Part shown: positions 34,470-46,634 of the stretch, piece after piece
Numbering within the stretch: position 1 is the stretch's first letter
Layout: each line of letters opens with the position of its first letter
NCBI RefSeq assembly: GCF_001649575.2
Contig: NC_051439.1
Span: forward strand, 185,785 to 249,784
Source: Kryptolebias marmoratus
Taxonomy: Eukaryota; Chordata; Actinopteri; Cyprinodontiformes; Rivulidae
DNA length: 64,000 nt
Direction: 5' to 3'
Translations under genes and position numbers: made by a program
Notes under the pieces: generated by a model
Database searches by the model: none
Seen by the model: the letters and a program-made list of their open reading frames with translations, nothing else
Told to the model about the DNA's origin: nothing

Positions 34470-36827
34470 CTAACGATCGCCCCTTGGCGATCTAGGACGC
34501 CTATCTGGGTGAGCTCTATAAAAGTCTGTGATTAGCGTGGAGTCGAGGATAAATGACCTAGGAACCCATGTTCGCTCCTCAGGTCCATAGCCCTCCCAGT
34601 CTACCAAAAACTGACGTCCCCTGCCTCTCTGCTGGACGTCAATGATGCGATTTACCGTGAAATCAGGCTGATTATCGATTAACCGGGCGGGAGGGGGGAG
34701 GACGGTAGGAGGGCTCAGAGGACTGTTAACCACTGGTTTTAACTGAGAGACATGAAAAGATGGATGAATATGCATGAAGGCCGGGAGAGTTAAACGGACT
34801 GAAGTGGGGTTGAGGATCCTCTCTATAGGGAATGGCCCAATGAAGCGAGGCGCCAATTTTTTAGTGGTGCCTCTCAACGGGATGTCTTTAGTTGACAACC
34901 AAACCCTATCGCCCACCTTGTACTTAGGTGTGGAGGACCAGTGACGATCAGCGTATCTCTTATTTTGTTCCAATGTCCTCTGAAGGGCTCTCCTGGCATG
35001 CCTCCAAACACTCCTGCATCTTCGTAGATGTGCCTGCACAGAAGGAACGGTTAACTCAGGCTCAAAACTTGGAAACAGCGGGGGGTTATAACCCAAAGAT
35101 GCCTCAAACGGAGACAATCCTGTAGCTGAAGAGATGTGCGTATTGTGGGCATATTCGATCCAAACAAGCTTTTTACTCCAGGTGGATGGGTTGTCGCTGG
35201 CTAGACACCTGAGAGCCACCTCCACCTCCTGGTTGCAGCGCTCCGACTGACCATTGGACTGAGGATGGTACCCTGACGTGAGACTCACCCTAGCTCCCAG
35301 TCCCCTACAGAAATTCTGCCACACTTGAGACGTAAACTGTGGCGCCCTGTCGGAAACAATGTCAATGGGGATCCCGTGCAACCGAAAAACTTGTTGTGTG
35401 ATTATTTCTGCGGTTTCGAGGGCGGTGGGAAGCTTGGGAAGAGGAATAAAGTGCGCAGATTTTGAAAACCTGTCAACAATGGTGAGTATAACAGTGTGAC
35501 TCTGAGAGGGGGGTAATCCAGTGACAAAATCTAATGCGATATGGGACCATGGGCGGCTAGGGATGGCTAGGGGTTGCAGTAAACCGGCTGGGGGTTGGTT
35601 GCTGCTTTTACAGCGTGCACACGTGGGACAGGCGGTGACAAACTCCTTGACATCAGCCACTAAGCTTGGCCACCAAAAATAACGAGTGGTAAGCTTAACC
35701 ATTCGATTGATCCCTGGATGGCAAGAGAATTGTTGAGAGTGCAACCAATCGAGGACCCTTGGCCGAACTGCTGCTGGGACGTAAGTCTTGCCAGGAGGCC
35801 CCCCCCCCACCCCCCCGGGGTCAGGTTCTCCCTGTTGGGCCTCCTGGATCTCCCTCTCAATATCCCACGTTAACGCTCCTACGATTAAAGAAGGTGGAAT
35901 TATGGGTTCCTCCTCATCAGAGGAGTTAGGGCTAGCCCATAACCTGGACAATGCATCTGGTTTCACATTTTTAGAACCTGGCCTAAATGTGATGGTGAAG
36001 TTGAACCTCCCGAAAAACCATCTAGCCTGTCGGGGGTTCAACCTCTTAGCAGTTTGTAAATAGGCCAGGTTCTTGTGATCAGTCCAGATGATGAAAGGCA
36101 CTTTGCAACCCTCTAGCCAGTGCCTCCACTCCTCCAGGGCTAGTTTTATGGCTAGTAGTTCACGGTTGCCGATGTCATAGTTTTTCTCCGCCGGAGTGAG
36201 GCGACGGGAAAAATAGGCACACGGGTGAACCTTGCTGTCCTCAGCGGACCTCTGCGAGAGGATGGCCCCTACCACTGAGTCAGAAGCATCTACCTCCAAA
36301 ATGTATTGTAACTTAGGGTTAGGGTGACGTAAAATTGGAGCAGAGACAAAACGAGACTTTAACTCACCGAAGGCGGATTGAGCTTCGGTAGACCAGATGA
36401 AGGGTTGTTTTATGGAGGTTTGCTGCGTGAGAGGAGTTGCAATTTTGCTGTAATCCTGAATGAATCTTCTGTAGAAATTTGCGAAGCCCAGAAACCTCTG
36501 CAGTTGTCGGCGATCAGTGGGAGTGGGCCAGTCGGCAACTGCTCTGATCTTTTCCGGGTCCGTGCGGTAGTAGCCTTGTCCAAAGATGAAGCCCAGAAAA
36601 CTGACGATGGAAACGCTGAACTCGCACTTTTCGGCTTTCACGAACAGCTGGTTCTCGTAAAGCCTTTGAAGAACAGCTCGAACTTGTGAACGGCGTTGAG
36701 AAGGATCCTGAGAATAAATCAAAATATCATCCAGATAAACGAAAACAGAAATGTTCAAAAAGTCTCTTAGAATGTCGTTGATGAGTGACTGGAAGACTGC
36801 AGGTGCGTTAGTGAGACCGAATGGCAT
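34470..36827 (-). CDS. Gypsy B pol: RT palm, RNase H, integrase, chromodomain
   Basis: 785 open codons starting at the RT motif [15 protein letters not shown]. The ATG is internal to pol, because the true frame enters from upstream through a frame break. Domains: RT YLDD at residues 31-34; thumb ([12 protein letters not shown]); RNase H with Asp in [14 protein letters not shown] and TDHKNL; integrase zinc region (CHPGINRMV ... CPTCARCK); core Asp in [10 protein letters not shown], Asp in IVSDRAPQF (usually SDRGPQF) and Glu in [15 protein letters not shown]-terminal domain with IGPFPIERI; and a chromodomain over the last 60 residues ([15 protein letters not shown]). The family role is reverse transcription and chromatin-directed integration. 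Confidence 0.95.
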   Translation of the reverse strand: MPFGLTNAPAVFQSLINDILRDFLNISVFVYLDDILIYSQDPSQRRSQVRAVLQRLYENQLFVKAEKCEFSVSIVSFLGFIFGQGYYRTDPEKIRAVADWPTPTDRRQLQRFLGFANFYRRFIQDYSKIATPLTQQTSIKQPFIWSTEAQSAFGELKSRFVSAPILRHPNPKLQYILEVDASDSVVGAILSQRSAEDSKVHPCAYFSRRLTPAEKNYDIGNRELLAIKLALEEWRHWLEGCKVPFIIWTDHKNLAYLQTAKRLNPRQARWFFGRFNFTITFRPGSKNVKPDALSRLWASPNSSDEEEPIIPPSLIVGALTWDIEREIQEAQQGEPDPGGVGGGPPGKTYVPAAVRPRVLDWLHSQQFSCHPGINRMVKLTTRYFWWPSLVADVKEFVTACPTCARCKSSNQPPAGLLQPLAIPSRPWSHIALDFVTGLPPSQSHTVILTIVDRFSKSAHFIPLPKLPTALETAEIITQQVFRLHGIPIDIVSDRAPQFTSQVWQNFCRGLGARVSLTSGYHPQSNGQSERCNQEVEVALRCLASDNPSTWSKKLVWIEYAHNTHISSATGLSPFEASLGYNPPLFPSFEPELTVPSVQAHLRRCRSVWRHARRALQRTLEQNKRYADRHWSSTPKYKVGDRVWLSTKDIPLRGTTKKLAPRFIGPFPIERILNPTSVRLTLPAFMHIHPSFHVSQLKPVVNSPLSPPTVLPPPARLIDNQPDFTVNRIIDVQQRGRGRQFLVDWEGYGPEERTWVPRSFILDSTLITDFYRAHPDRRPRSPRGDR

Positions 36828-37740
36828 GACGAGGTATTCGAAATGTCCGAGAGGGGTCTTGAACGCCTTCTTTCACTCGTCCCCCTCTCGGATTCTTACC
36901 AGGTGGTAAGCGTTACGGAGGTCCAACTTGGTGAAGATAGTGGCTGAATGAAGCTGTTGATGAACAGAGTCAATTAAGGGTAGTGGATATTTGCTTTTTT
37001 ACCGTGATGTGATTTAGGCCCCGGTAGTCGATGCAGGGTCGCAAACTCTTGTCTTTCTTCTCCACGAAGAAGAAACCTGCCCCTAGAGGAGACGTGGATG
37101 GCCAGATGATGCCGGAGGCGAGCGAGTCCTCAATGTAGGACTTCATGGAGTCACGTTCTGGTCCTGAAAGGTTAAACAGCCGACTGGTAGGTAAGGGTTC
37201 CCCTGGACGTAACTCTATTGCACAGTCGTATGGTCTGTGGGGTGGTAAGGACAAAGCCTTGGATTTGCTGAACACGGCAGCAAGGTCATGGTACTCAGCG
37301 GGTACCTTAGCCAAATCGGTCTTGGGTTCTGTCTCACTTTTATTGCTAGAAACTGGTAATGCGGACTGAAGGCAGTGGTGTAGACAAAAAGGGCTCCATG
37401 AGTCGACTCTCTTCTCAGCCCAGTTAATTACGGGATTGTGTCTTTGTAACCAGGGAAAACCTAAAATCATCTGTGTAGATGGTGAAGAAAACACTAAAAA
37501 TTCCCCCGTCTCTTTGATTGCCTGAAGTGAGGAACTGAAGATGGGAGACCTTGCAGCAGATTCTGGTTATGACCTGACCGGATATATCCATAACAGGAAG
37601 GGGTGAGAATAATGGTACGGGTTTTAGTTGTAACTGTTTCACTAAATCGTCTGAGATGAGATTCTGTTCGGCACCTGAATCTATTAAAGTGTGCACTGGA
37701 ATCTTAATCTGACGGTTAATGATCATGGAATGAATGAAAA
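36828..37740 (-). pseudogene. Gypsy B protease and RT N-terminus
   Basis: The minus strand has a retropepsin with the active-site motif TLIDSGAEQNLIS (about 37660-37700) and the C-terminal flap/helix [13 protein letters not shown] (37440-37480). Then comes the RT fingers region, [20 protein letters not shown], and [12 protein letters not shown] near 37000. The frame changes between these parts. A T-run near 36985 and a site near 36870 disrupt the path into the long pol frame; copy A has a different base count at both places. Confidence 0.85.
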
Positions 37741-38395
37741 GTCGTGATCCGAGGGGTTGCGAGAGGCTACTCACTAGTACCCCTCGGACACCTAGTGAGT
37801 ATGTCCTTTTAAATGAGGACACTTGGCCCGGAAATGGTTCTGGCTCCCACAGTAAAAACATTCCTTGGACTCTAAGCACCTTAGTCTCTCTTCTGAGGAT
37901 AGCTTAGCCCTTCCCACCTGCATTGGTTCATGTTCCATCCTTTGAACCACTGGTTCCGTTTCCATACTTATAGCGTCCCGTCCTAGGGCGCTCGTCCTAC
38001 TGCCCCTCTCCCGTTGCCTCTCTCGGAGACGGTTATCCAGGCGGATTGTTAAAGCGATTAACTCGTCCAACGATCGTGGTGCATCCCATCCTGCTAACTG
38101 GTCCTTAATGGATTCCTGAAGTGCGTGAATGAAAACCCCCTTTAACGCTGGCTCATTCCACCTGGACGTAGCGGCTAAAGTGCGGAAATCGATAGCAAAC
38201 TGGGCCACCGAGCGTTGTCCCTGTCTTAGGTTCCACAGTTTTTGTGTAATCTTGGTTTCGTTATATCTGATGCCAAATGTTTCCTCGAAATCCTCAATGA
38301 ACTGATCGAAGGGAGTTAGCCGGATAGCTCGGAAGCTATATTTTGCCTCTGCCCATTTTAACGCTTTGTCCCTGAGAAGCCCGATTATAACCTCT
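37741..38395 (-). pseudogene. Gypsy B gag, 5'-truncated, CCHC knuckle
   Basis: 37792-38208 is open: FAIDFRTLAATSRWNEPALK, an Arg/Glu-rich segment (LRERQRERGSR), then the zinc knuckle CFYCGSQNHFRAKCPH. Upstream similarity with copy A continues to about 38395 and stops, losing the N-terminal third of gag. Confidence 0.88.
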
Positions 38396-39519
38396 CTTTG
38401 GTCACCTGACCCTGGGTTGCCTACTGTTTCCTCTGTCTTCTCAACTTCTTCACTTTGTCTGTTGTCTCCTTGCTCCTCACCATCTCTGTCACCTGATTGA
38501 CTATCCCATTCTTCATCCTGATATAAAAACAGCTCAATTAATATAAATGTCTCACCAAAAAGTTGGAAGGCATTGTGTTAGAAAACTGGGTTACATCACA
38601 AGTTTACTTTTGCACCACTGCACCAAAATGTGCCATCACCTGCTCTTGAGTCATGCCAGTTTTATTAATAAAGCACTAAGTTTTACCAATGGTAATCACT
38701 CCCATGAAATGACTTGAATAACACAAATCAGCAGCAGCAGTCTTTGAATTGTCAGCATCGCAGGTGTCTGAACAGCAGCATAGAGAAGCTATTTTTTTCA
38801 CCAATGACAAACTTTATCACTGATAAAGGCATACAAAAAAACCTATCCAGTCCTGTCTGTGGAAAAAGAGCACCTTTATATCCATTATTGCTGCAGTTTG
38901 TTGTTTTGGGAGTCAGAAACAGATTATTTGTAGTTCAATTCCTTCATTGAGGAAATGAATCCACATAACGAAATCTTCCAGCTAAGAGCTCNNNNNNNNN
39001 NNNNNNNNNNNNNNNNNNNNNNNNNNNNNNNNNNNNNNNNNNNNNNNNNNNNNNNNNNNNNNNNNNNNNNNNNNNNNNNNNNNNNNNNNNNAATGATACT
39101 CCTGTGATTAATTGCTATGATTTCTTTATTATTAATGATGCACATTTAAACAGCTCATAGGTTTATGTTTTCAATCAGCACAGATGATATGAAAAAGAGG
39201 AGGCTTTTGTATTTACTAACTTGTCTTCCTGGCACCTGTAGATATTTTCTAGCTTTCTAGCCCTAGAGTTTCTTTTGTCCACACATAGAAGTAAACTATC
39301 AGACTTGCAGCTGCAGTGAGCTACATGTAAGATTTGATGGACCTTTTAATGTGCTTAGGTACTATAGCATTAAATGCTTTGATTTTGACTGGGGGGGGTG
39401 TTACATTACCAGATGATTAAACATGCTACTATTTTACCCCAAATTGATCACGAAAAAAGAAAATTAACATGTTATTCATGTAAGATTTTTGTTGTACATG
39501 GAAATGATGTGATTTTATT
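38396..39519. other. No gene seen; 100-N gap inside
   Basis: No family recognised. The gap is 38992-39091. Short G runs occur at 39391. Confidence 0.5.
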
Positions 39520-39600
39520 GGGGGGGTTATAGTGATTGGATCAGATTATTGGGGGGGTCATAACCCCCCTATCCCCCCCGCAATTTACGGGGATGGTAGG
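39520..39600. repeat. G/C-run foldback region
   Basis: ATTGGGGGGGTCATAACCCC, then CCTATCCCCCCCGCAAT: G7 and C6-C7 runs that can pair. A further G7 lies at 39521. It can fold as hairpin or G-quadruplex. Confidence 0.75.
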
Positions 39601-40134
39601 AGACCAGTAGAAACTCAGGAGTTCTTAAAGAAAACATGTCTGCAAGCAGGTTTAGTTCACAGAGTCTGTTACCATGGTGATAGACTCGAGTTTCACTTAC
39701 CTCTTTTTCTTGAATGGAAAACATAGTTTCACTTATCTCTGACGTAACTTACTCAGTTTTCACATAACATGTTTTCTGGAACACCCCACCCCTTCCCCCA
39801 TGAATTTTTGGATTTGTTTTAAACCTAACCTTAGGTTCTTGCATTACATATAGTCCCAATGTGAAAGATAGGTAATAATTTTATTGAAGGACCAAAAGAT
39901 TATTGATCAGATTTGTCCCATCATTTACACACAAATCACTGTTGACCTAACAGTTTGTGTTTTGACTATATTACTTTTGAAATGGGATTATGTGTCATGA
40001 ACATAGCTATGAGACCTTAACTTTAAGCATAAAGCACTACAGTGTATGATTGGTAATACTAAAACCACCAAGCTACTATCAGAAATGTATCTTGTATGAT
40101 AAATGAGATTGTCAATACAAAATAAACTAGAACT
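39601..40134. other. No gene seen
   Basis: No recognisable feature. Confidence 0.5.
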
Positions 40135-40785
40135 GCAAGTTCTGCAAGTCCGCGCGCTCCGCTCCCGACGTCCCGCCGGAGTGGCTTCGCCACGTCTCTC
40201 AGCAAGCGGACCGAGTCGGAAGGTGTTCTGTAAGACGCAATGGTATAAATTCTAAAGAAATCTTGGGAAGAAAAAGCAAACTGCCATTTTATACTACACA
40301 AAGCCTAAGAAATAAATTAATATAAAATCCATTATTCATTCAAAAAATACCAAAATATTCTCAGATGATCAAGTCTACATCTATATAATATGCATTTATC
40401 TCCATGTCCGTACTTTCAATGCTGTTTCAGCAAAAAAAATGGTAACTGTAATTTCATACCACAGCGAGCCAAAAAAAATAATAATAAAAAATCCATAACT
40501 CTTCACAGAATTACCAAAATACTCTCTAATGACCATGCCTACATGTGGAATAATTTTCTTTTATTTCTATGTTCCTGGATTGAACACATTCTTTATGAGA
40601 AATTCATAACTTCATTTTCATGATGTCCAGCTAATAGCAAAAAATCATAAAAAATTTAAACTTTATTATATAATTTTCTAAATATTCTCACATCACCGTG
40701 TGTATATGTGGAATAATGTTTGCATTTCAGGAAATCTCCACACTCAATGGCTTTTGTACAAGAGATTGTTAACCTTTGTCGTAGC
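40135..40785 (-). repeat. Noncoding repeat H, copy 2
   Basis: Reverse-complement match of 28620-29310, including the GC-rich end (GTCCGCGCGCTCCGCTCCCG, GCTTCGCCACGTCTCTCAGC) and the AT-rich body. Confidence 0.75.
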
Positions 40786-40859
40786 TGTGCTAGTCATACT
40801 GAAAAATATTCAGAAATTTGTTGAAAACCATTGTGTCAAAAAAAACTCAAAATAGTCCA

Positions 40860-41220
40860 CCGCCATGCCTCGTGTTTCTCTCCTCTCTCTCACCCTGTCT
40901 GCTCCCCAAGCTCCTCCAACTTATCCCAAATCTCATCCTCTCCATTCTCTGTCCAGTTTTTGTTCTTCCCAGTCCCCAAAACTATGAGGTTCTGGGGTTT
41001 TCCCCGCCCTGTCAGTTGTGCCGCAGCTGTGGCTGATTTCCCCTGACGAGTGGCACCTGTACTTAAGCCTCTGTTGGGGTTCAGTTGTTCGCTGGAGCAT
41101 CGCACTTTATGGGTCAGAAACTGTAACCACGCAGTCCCGGCCAAACTCGTTGCTAAGCTAATGTACTTTGCCTTGTGCTTTTGTCTTTGGCTTTAGATAT
41201 TGTTTTGGCTCTCTGGTTCC
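40860..41220 (+). repeat. LTR-like fragment
   Basis: Shares TTCGCTGGAGCATCGC.C.TT and TGGGTCAG with the LTR at 56251-56853 (there TCGCTGGAGCATCGCGCCTT). The boundaries are unclear and no coding sequence is present. Confidence 0.5.
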
Positions 41221-41429
41221 CCCATTGTTCTCTGCCCCACACACACACACCTCATAACCAATCCCCACTAACCCACCGGATAGACGGTCTCAGTGACCAA
41301 ATAAATGACAAAGAAAATAAATACACAGAGTAGCTTATGTCACTCTAACAATACTTCTTCCTCTTGCAATATTTAAAAACAATAATGCTCTTAACCGATT
41401 TACAAAACAATACTGTTTTAATTACTATG

Positions 41430-42040
41430 TAACCAATTTAATTAAGTGAAGTGAAGTGAAATTTATTTATATAGCACTTTTCCGCAACAAGGCAATTTAA
41501 AGTGCTTTACAACACGGAAACAACAATCAGGTACATAATCAAATACAGATAAAAACATCATATCAAACATCATCAAAACATAATCAAATATAGAGATACA
41601 GAAGTAAAAACATCAATCGCGTCTAATCTAAATGAAATGTAAGATGATCTAAATAAAATCATGAAACTAAACATGAGCTAAGACAGTCAAAATATTAGCT
41701 AAAATAATCTAAATGAAATCATGATAGTTAAAGCTGAACTAAACAACAATTAGGAATCTAACAATATCTAAAACATGAGCTAAGATAAACTAAACCAAAC
41801 TAAATGTACAGGAAGGCTAAATAAGCTAACATAAACTGAAACATGATAATGTTAAACTAAAGGTACAACATGTCTAATTAATAGTACCAAGGGCCCGCTA
41901 GACAGCCAACATAAAAAATGCTAAGATAAACATGATAATGCTAAACTAAAGGTACAAGAGACTATCTAATAGTACCAAAGGGGCCTGCTAACAGCCAACG
42001 TAAGAATTACTAAGATAATTAGACTAAGGTAGTGAAGGAG
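41430..42040 (-). mobile_element. LINE 3' region
   Basis: Minus-strand 3' end: (CACTT)n, ATATAAATAAATTTCAC and AAAGCACTTTAAATTGCCTT, followed by a UTR full of CTAAACTAAA-type units. Related to 32000-32356 and to 62870-63070 and 63720-64000. No RT. Confidence 0.65.
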
Positions 42041-42159
42041 GGGAGGGAGGGAGTGGGATGACTCAGAGACAGCGGAAAGTGTGCATGTGTGTGTGTGTAG
42101 AGGCAGTGGGAGGCAGTGTGGTGCATATTGTGAGTGTGTGTGTGTTTGTAGAGAGGTCC

Positions 42160-42910
42160 ATGAATCATGTCACACAGGCCATTGTCTTTGATAATGATGG
42201 AATGTTTATCAGCCAGCCAAGAGTTCCACAGATGTCCTTTGGCAAAGGAGGGGGCAGAGCACCTTGTTTAAATAAAGTCTGGGAAGAAATTGAAGATAGC
42301 TAGCCCAAGCCAGCGAAGGGAGCCAGAATTCACATAACAATAATTGTTTTAGGTCAGGCCGACATTATGTTTTCCATCTGCCTTAAAAGTCTTGCTGATA
42401 CTTCTCAATGGTGAATCCAAACAGCTAGATTCCGGGTCCATTCCGCCTGATTCGAGTGAGCAACTTTCTCCAAGATTTAACTCATTTTATTCCTGAGTCC
42501 CGGAACCGCATTTAGTCTGCGGTCCTGTAAAAGGATCGCATTCAACTTGCGATTCAGCTCCCGTAACCACACAGACTGAGTGTTGAATGCCGAACCCATC
42601 AAACAAATTTGACTGCCTAATCCAAATAACAGAAATCCTGTTATCAAAAACTCAAATATGTAAGGATCTTTCACGTCTTCCACTGACAAAATTGATAGAC
42701 AAACAATATTCCATTTCTTCCAGGAATCCATTGTGTATCCAGCGAATGATGTCCCATCTGGGCAGGCAGGCTCTCCCTTGCCCGGTCTTCCCGTCGAGAA
42801 AATTTGATCAATTGCTTTGAGAGACCAGCTGACCAGATCCATAGTTTATAAATCTTGGAAAATATGCAAAAGAGAGGCTCCAAAAAGAGAAAACACATCC
42901 GCCTTCCACC
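42160..42910 (-). repeat. Repeat carrying a small membrane-protein-like ORF
   Basis: The 3' noncoding half matches 21840-22160 on the opposite strand. The 5' half holds the ORF at 42477-42842. Two copies in one window imply a dispersed repeat; its class is unknown. Confidence 0.6.
42477..42842 (-). CDS. Unrecognised 121-residue protein with one membrane segment
   Basis: Starts ATG after an AT-rich leader. The N-terminal 55 residues are soluble-looking, with two Cys (CPDG, VCLS). Residues about 61-83 (FEFLITGFLLFGLGSQICLM) form one hydrophobic helix, followed by a basic, Arg/Leu-rich tail (LRELNRKLNAILLQDRRLN). I do not recognise the family. It lies within a dispersed repeat, so it is probably an element-encoded ORF rather than a host gene. 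An accidental ORF is possible, though the codon pattern and repeat context favour real coding. Confidence 0.45.
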   Translation of the reverse strand: MDLVSWSLKAIDQIFSTGRPGKGEPACPDGTSFAGYTMDSWKKWNIVCLSILSVEDVKDPYIFEFLITGFLLFGLGSQICLMGSAFNTQSVWLRELNRKLNAILLQDRRLNAVPGLRNKMS

Positions 42911-43324
42911 AGGAGCAGAGAGAAAAAAAAGATAATGACTAGCTTTACTCTTTATATTATTTAAATATTGAGGTAAAGAAAAGTCTTATTGTATTACTTT
43001 CAGAAGTAGTAACATTATATGAAATCCATAGTTGTCAGAAATGATATGCAAAAGCAAAAAAGGTTTACTTTAAATATATTTGTGTCATGTTTATGTAAGA
43101 TTATGTAAGACTTCTGTTAAACTTAATTTGCATGAGCACATTACAATAACCTCACTTTACCACAGGGCTACATATGGCATGGAGAGTAAGGACTTAATAA
43201 GATAATTTTTAATAACCTTTGAGTTTACATTGACTGACTACAAAGCCACTGAGAGTAAATTTATCAGAGAATGCTGTTACCAAATATTAATAATCTCTTC
43301 CATTATTATTCTCCTCTGTCTTGC
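42911..43324. other. No gene seen
   Basis: AT-rich, featureless. Confidence 0.5.
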
Positions 43325-43650
43325 AGAGCAATGCAACAGAGAGCAGTAAATTAGATGATCTTGTTGATATTACAACTTCAATGCAAACATCACTTGATAA
43401 AATTGCTCCTCTGTAAAAGAATGTGATCAGTCAGATAAAGCTTGCTTCTTTGTTTAATTCAGAGTTACGTACTTTAAAACAGTTATCTAGAAAGAAAGAA
43501 AAAAGTGCTCCACTAACATGGAAGAATTCTATTTAACCTGGAGAGATAGCCTGCTAACATACAAGAAAGCCCTATGTAAATCAAGAATTGTACATTATTC
43601 ATCTAGAATAGAAGAGAATAAGAACAATCCCAGGTTTGGACTTTCTGAGA
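43325..43650 (+). pseudogene. L2-type LINE endonuclease-RT linker fragment
   Basis: Reads SELRTLKQLSRKKEKSAPLT, then in a shifted frame WRDSLLTYKKALCKSRIVYY and SRIEENKNNPRF. This is the linker seen between endonuclease and RT in fish L2 elements. Frameshifts and stops are present. Confidence 0.6.
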
Positions 43651-43664
43651 CAGGTTTTATTTGA

Positions 43665-44260
43665 GACAAGTAGGATGAATTCTCTTGGAAGGTGGTAGGC
43701 AGAGTCTAACAGCAGAGGGATTGATTATACATTCCACAGGAAACGGCCCAATGAACCTGGGAGTGAGCTTCCCAGGTGTATCCTTTATGTTTATGTTCCG
43801 TCCAACACAGTAGCTCGGGGCTGAGGAGCGATGGCGGTCAGCAAACCTCTTGCTTTATTAAGCTGTTCTTAAAAATGCTTCTCTGGCTTGTTTCCAAATG
43901 TGTCTTCAACAATGTAGATGGAGTTGGACAGAGAGAACCAGGATCTTGGGTTCTTGGCTAGGGAAAAGAGGAGGATTATAGCCTAGCTTCAAAAGGAGAA
44001 TAACCGGTAATGAAATCCAGGGCTATATGGGACCAAGGATGTGCAGGTGTAGGCAAAGGTCAGAGAAGTCCCGCGGGTTGTTGGTTCCCACTCTTATTCC
44101 TGGTGCAGGTGGGCCAGGCTGTAACAAAGTGTTTGATATCTGGGATCATCGTTGGCCACCAGAAATGTCTCTTTGTGAAGTTGTCATGCGAGAGATGCCG
44201 GGATGGCAGGTGAAGCGGTGATTGTGGATCCAGTCCAGGACCTTACTAATTATGGTCTTA
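43665..44260 (-). pseudogene. Gypsy integrase fragments with internal deletion
   Basis: Two minus-strand pieces of a Gypsy element related to the 47.7-48.9 kb copy. 44020-44260 gives the zinc-region block (LDWIHNHRFTCHPGISRM), and 43690-43980 covers the integrase C-terminal region. The catalytic core between them is deleted at about 44000. Confidence 0.7.
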
Positions 44261-44867
44261 GGTGAGTCATTCCACCGAATGGGTGCCATTTGCTTGTTGT
44301 AACTCTTCAAAATTAAAATGTATTTTTTATCATTTTTCAACTCTGAATCTAATAACACATTTATTTACTTATTCAAAATAGGTATTGGTCAATCTCAGTC
44401 AGACTTTTTAAATTTTTTACAAGGTTTATAATTCGAGGAGGGTTACATTTTTCTCTGTCCTGTTACCAAAACTCAATTGACATTTAAAAAGAATGATAAA
44501 AAGCATGTCAACTAATTCCTTTGATTTTACTTCAAGATAGTGTTTATTTTAAACAAACTTTTGACTACATGGTCAAAAATTCAATATTTATTACTAAAAA
44601 GTCTTCATATATGCATGCACATTGTATTTTTTTAAACTATGCAAAACTATTTTTATATTTTAAAAAGACGCAAACCTGAAACTGGTCTAATTTTTTTAAT
44701 GTTATTTATTAAACGAATAGATAAATGATGGACCAAACATAATTGGAATAAAGTTGTTTATCTTTATTTATTTTAGAAAAAATAATCACGTAACAGGAAT
44801 GAACACTGGGTCACATAGCCATGAGCCATGTATGCTGGTGTGTGTGAAAACAAACGTCTAGCCTTTT
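44261..44867. other. No gene seen
   Basis: Very AT-rich; no frame of interest. Confidence 0.5.
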
Positions 44868-46494
44868 CTAAATGATCTTCTCTAGTGTAGTCCAGATCTT
44901 TTTTTCAATTTCCACAAAGTAACCTGTGACTGGCCTCAGGGGTGGGATGATACCCCAAAGATCCTCAAAAAGGTACCAAAGAATGTTGTCATGTGCTGGC
45001 CAGAAAAATCTGTTGACCCCCATCTTGTGCATGCACCGGACTTCAACATATGTTTCATTTGTATCGAGGATGATGCCAGGGTATAGGTCACTGTCATACG
45101 TCACCACACACCATTTGCCAACAACTTCAGGACTTTTCCATTGAACGTCCATGGCTGTGGGAGCTGCCTGTTAATAACTGAATGTGAAATGCTTTGCATT
45201 AAAGCAGTCACAGGTCGGGTTTTGTTTTGTTGTGCACAAGCAGCTGACATCCCTGTATGTCAGTTCTCCTTGGGCTAGGGTCACTGCCTGGTGCATCCTC
45301 ATGGTGGATGGCACTGTTGGTACATCATTGGGCATCTCCAAAACTGCTTTCTCGACTGCTTCCGCGTCAACAAATAACAACTTGATTGTTGTTTCTGCCT
45401 TTTGCAACACAGCGTACAACTCTGCAGCATCAGAAATGTCTGTCCCTTTGCTGACTAGACTGTCAGCTCTCCCTTCAGAGCTCCTCCCACACCATCTGGG
45501 GCACCCTTTCCATGGCTTACCTCAAAGAAGTTCCACGTTCCAGCAGTGAATCCTAATCTGAACAGCTCAGTACAAAACATGAAAAAATTCCGTCGCTGTC
45601 TATACTGAGTGCATGGGCCATCACTGTAAAAATGGATCGTGGAGACCTCTGGATGTGCATTCTGCATGTAATTAAGCACTGGTGACAAGTGCTGCCAAAT
45701 TGCCGGTGGACCCTTTTGCCTTGAGGGGGAAACTGTGCAGAAGGACATTGGGTGGGGAGATGAATGCACATAAATTACACCAGTGTGCAGTGTTGCCTGT
45801 TGGTGTGATGCTCCAAAGTGGACTCGCTGTATTTCTGTGCTTTACTTGCAGAAGTAATTTTCAGAAAAGTCAACATGAATTAGACATTCATGTGCTTTCA
45901 AGCCATGTCTCAGTGCCCTGTAGTGGCTAAACTGATTCATAGGTTCAGCAGTTCCAGCAGTTCTTCTTGTGTGGTCTTGAACTCTTTTTTTTTTTGAGTA
46001 ATTGTAGAGGTTTTGCCATTGGACCCGTTCTTGTGTTCCTTATCCACTGTTATCCGCTGGAGATAAGTCACTTGACTTTCTGCATTGTACTGGCTAGAGA
46101 CTGGGCATGAGAGGTCCTCGCATTCAGAACATTGAGTGTACATGCACTTAATGTTTTCTGTGTCACATGTGATGGCTTTCACAAGTTCATGTAGATTGAC
46201 GGTGTTGATCACTTTCAAGTGGTGCAGCTTCTGAACAATAAAACCCAGATTTTCATGCATCTTGCACATGCATGGTCACTCAAAGTTGGATGAACAATCC
46301 AAAAAGGTCGAAACAAACAGAAGAGTGAGTAAGAGATGGAGCTTTCTTCTTCAGCCGAAAACTTCATGTGCAAATTTTTCATGGTATCCAAAAGGAATCG
46401 TTTTTGCTTTTTGTTTTTCTTCCAAGTGATGGTTTGCCTCTTCCCAGTTGTGATGCAACTCACATCATCCCTTGAGTAGAAAGCTCTCACTCTC
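44868..46494 (-). pseudogene. DDE-type transposase-like gene, family unassigned
   Basis: On the minus strand from 46494 the pieces are: VRAFYSRDDVSCITTGKR and FRPFWIVHPTLSD; a Cys-rich segment (CMYTQCSECEDLSC); HVDFSENY near 45870, with a candidate first Asp; SFCTVSPSRQKGPPAIWQHL; HFYSDGPCTQYRQ, with a candidate second Asp; WNFFEVSHGKGAPDGVGG, with a candidate third acidic residue; and a C-terminal domain (KWCVVTYDSDLYPGIILD ... FFWPAHDNILWY) that looks like a small beta-barrel reader. The order suggests an RNase H-fold transposase fused to a Tudor-like tail, which I infer. Frame changes near 46260 and 45930, a stop at about 45835 and a break after 45480 make it a pseudogene. I have seen this protein type in fish but cannot name its superfamily. 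Confidence 0.7.
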
Positions 46495-46634
46495 AATTAG
46501 TAACCTTACAACAGATCTGTGTGAGTGGCTCACCAGTGACACCAGCAACAGCATGAGGAATTTCTAATTGACAGGTAGGTATCCCGAGTTAATCCACAAA
46601 ATTGCGAGAAATTCAATTCAATTCAGAGCCAGAG

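Larger units (their letters stand above)
33890..38395 (-). mobile_element. Ty3/Gypsy chromovirus, copy B
   Basis: The best-preserved retroelement. On the minus strand it runs gag (truncated at about 38395), protease, RT, RNase H, integrase, chromodomain, polypurine tract (34461-34473, TAGGGGGGGG on the minus strand) and 3' LTR (34460 down to about 33890). No 5' LTR is present: beyond 38395 the match to copy A ends abruptly. Frame breaks near 36980 and 36870 and the missing 5' end make it nonautonomous. Confidence 0.95.
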
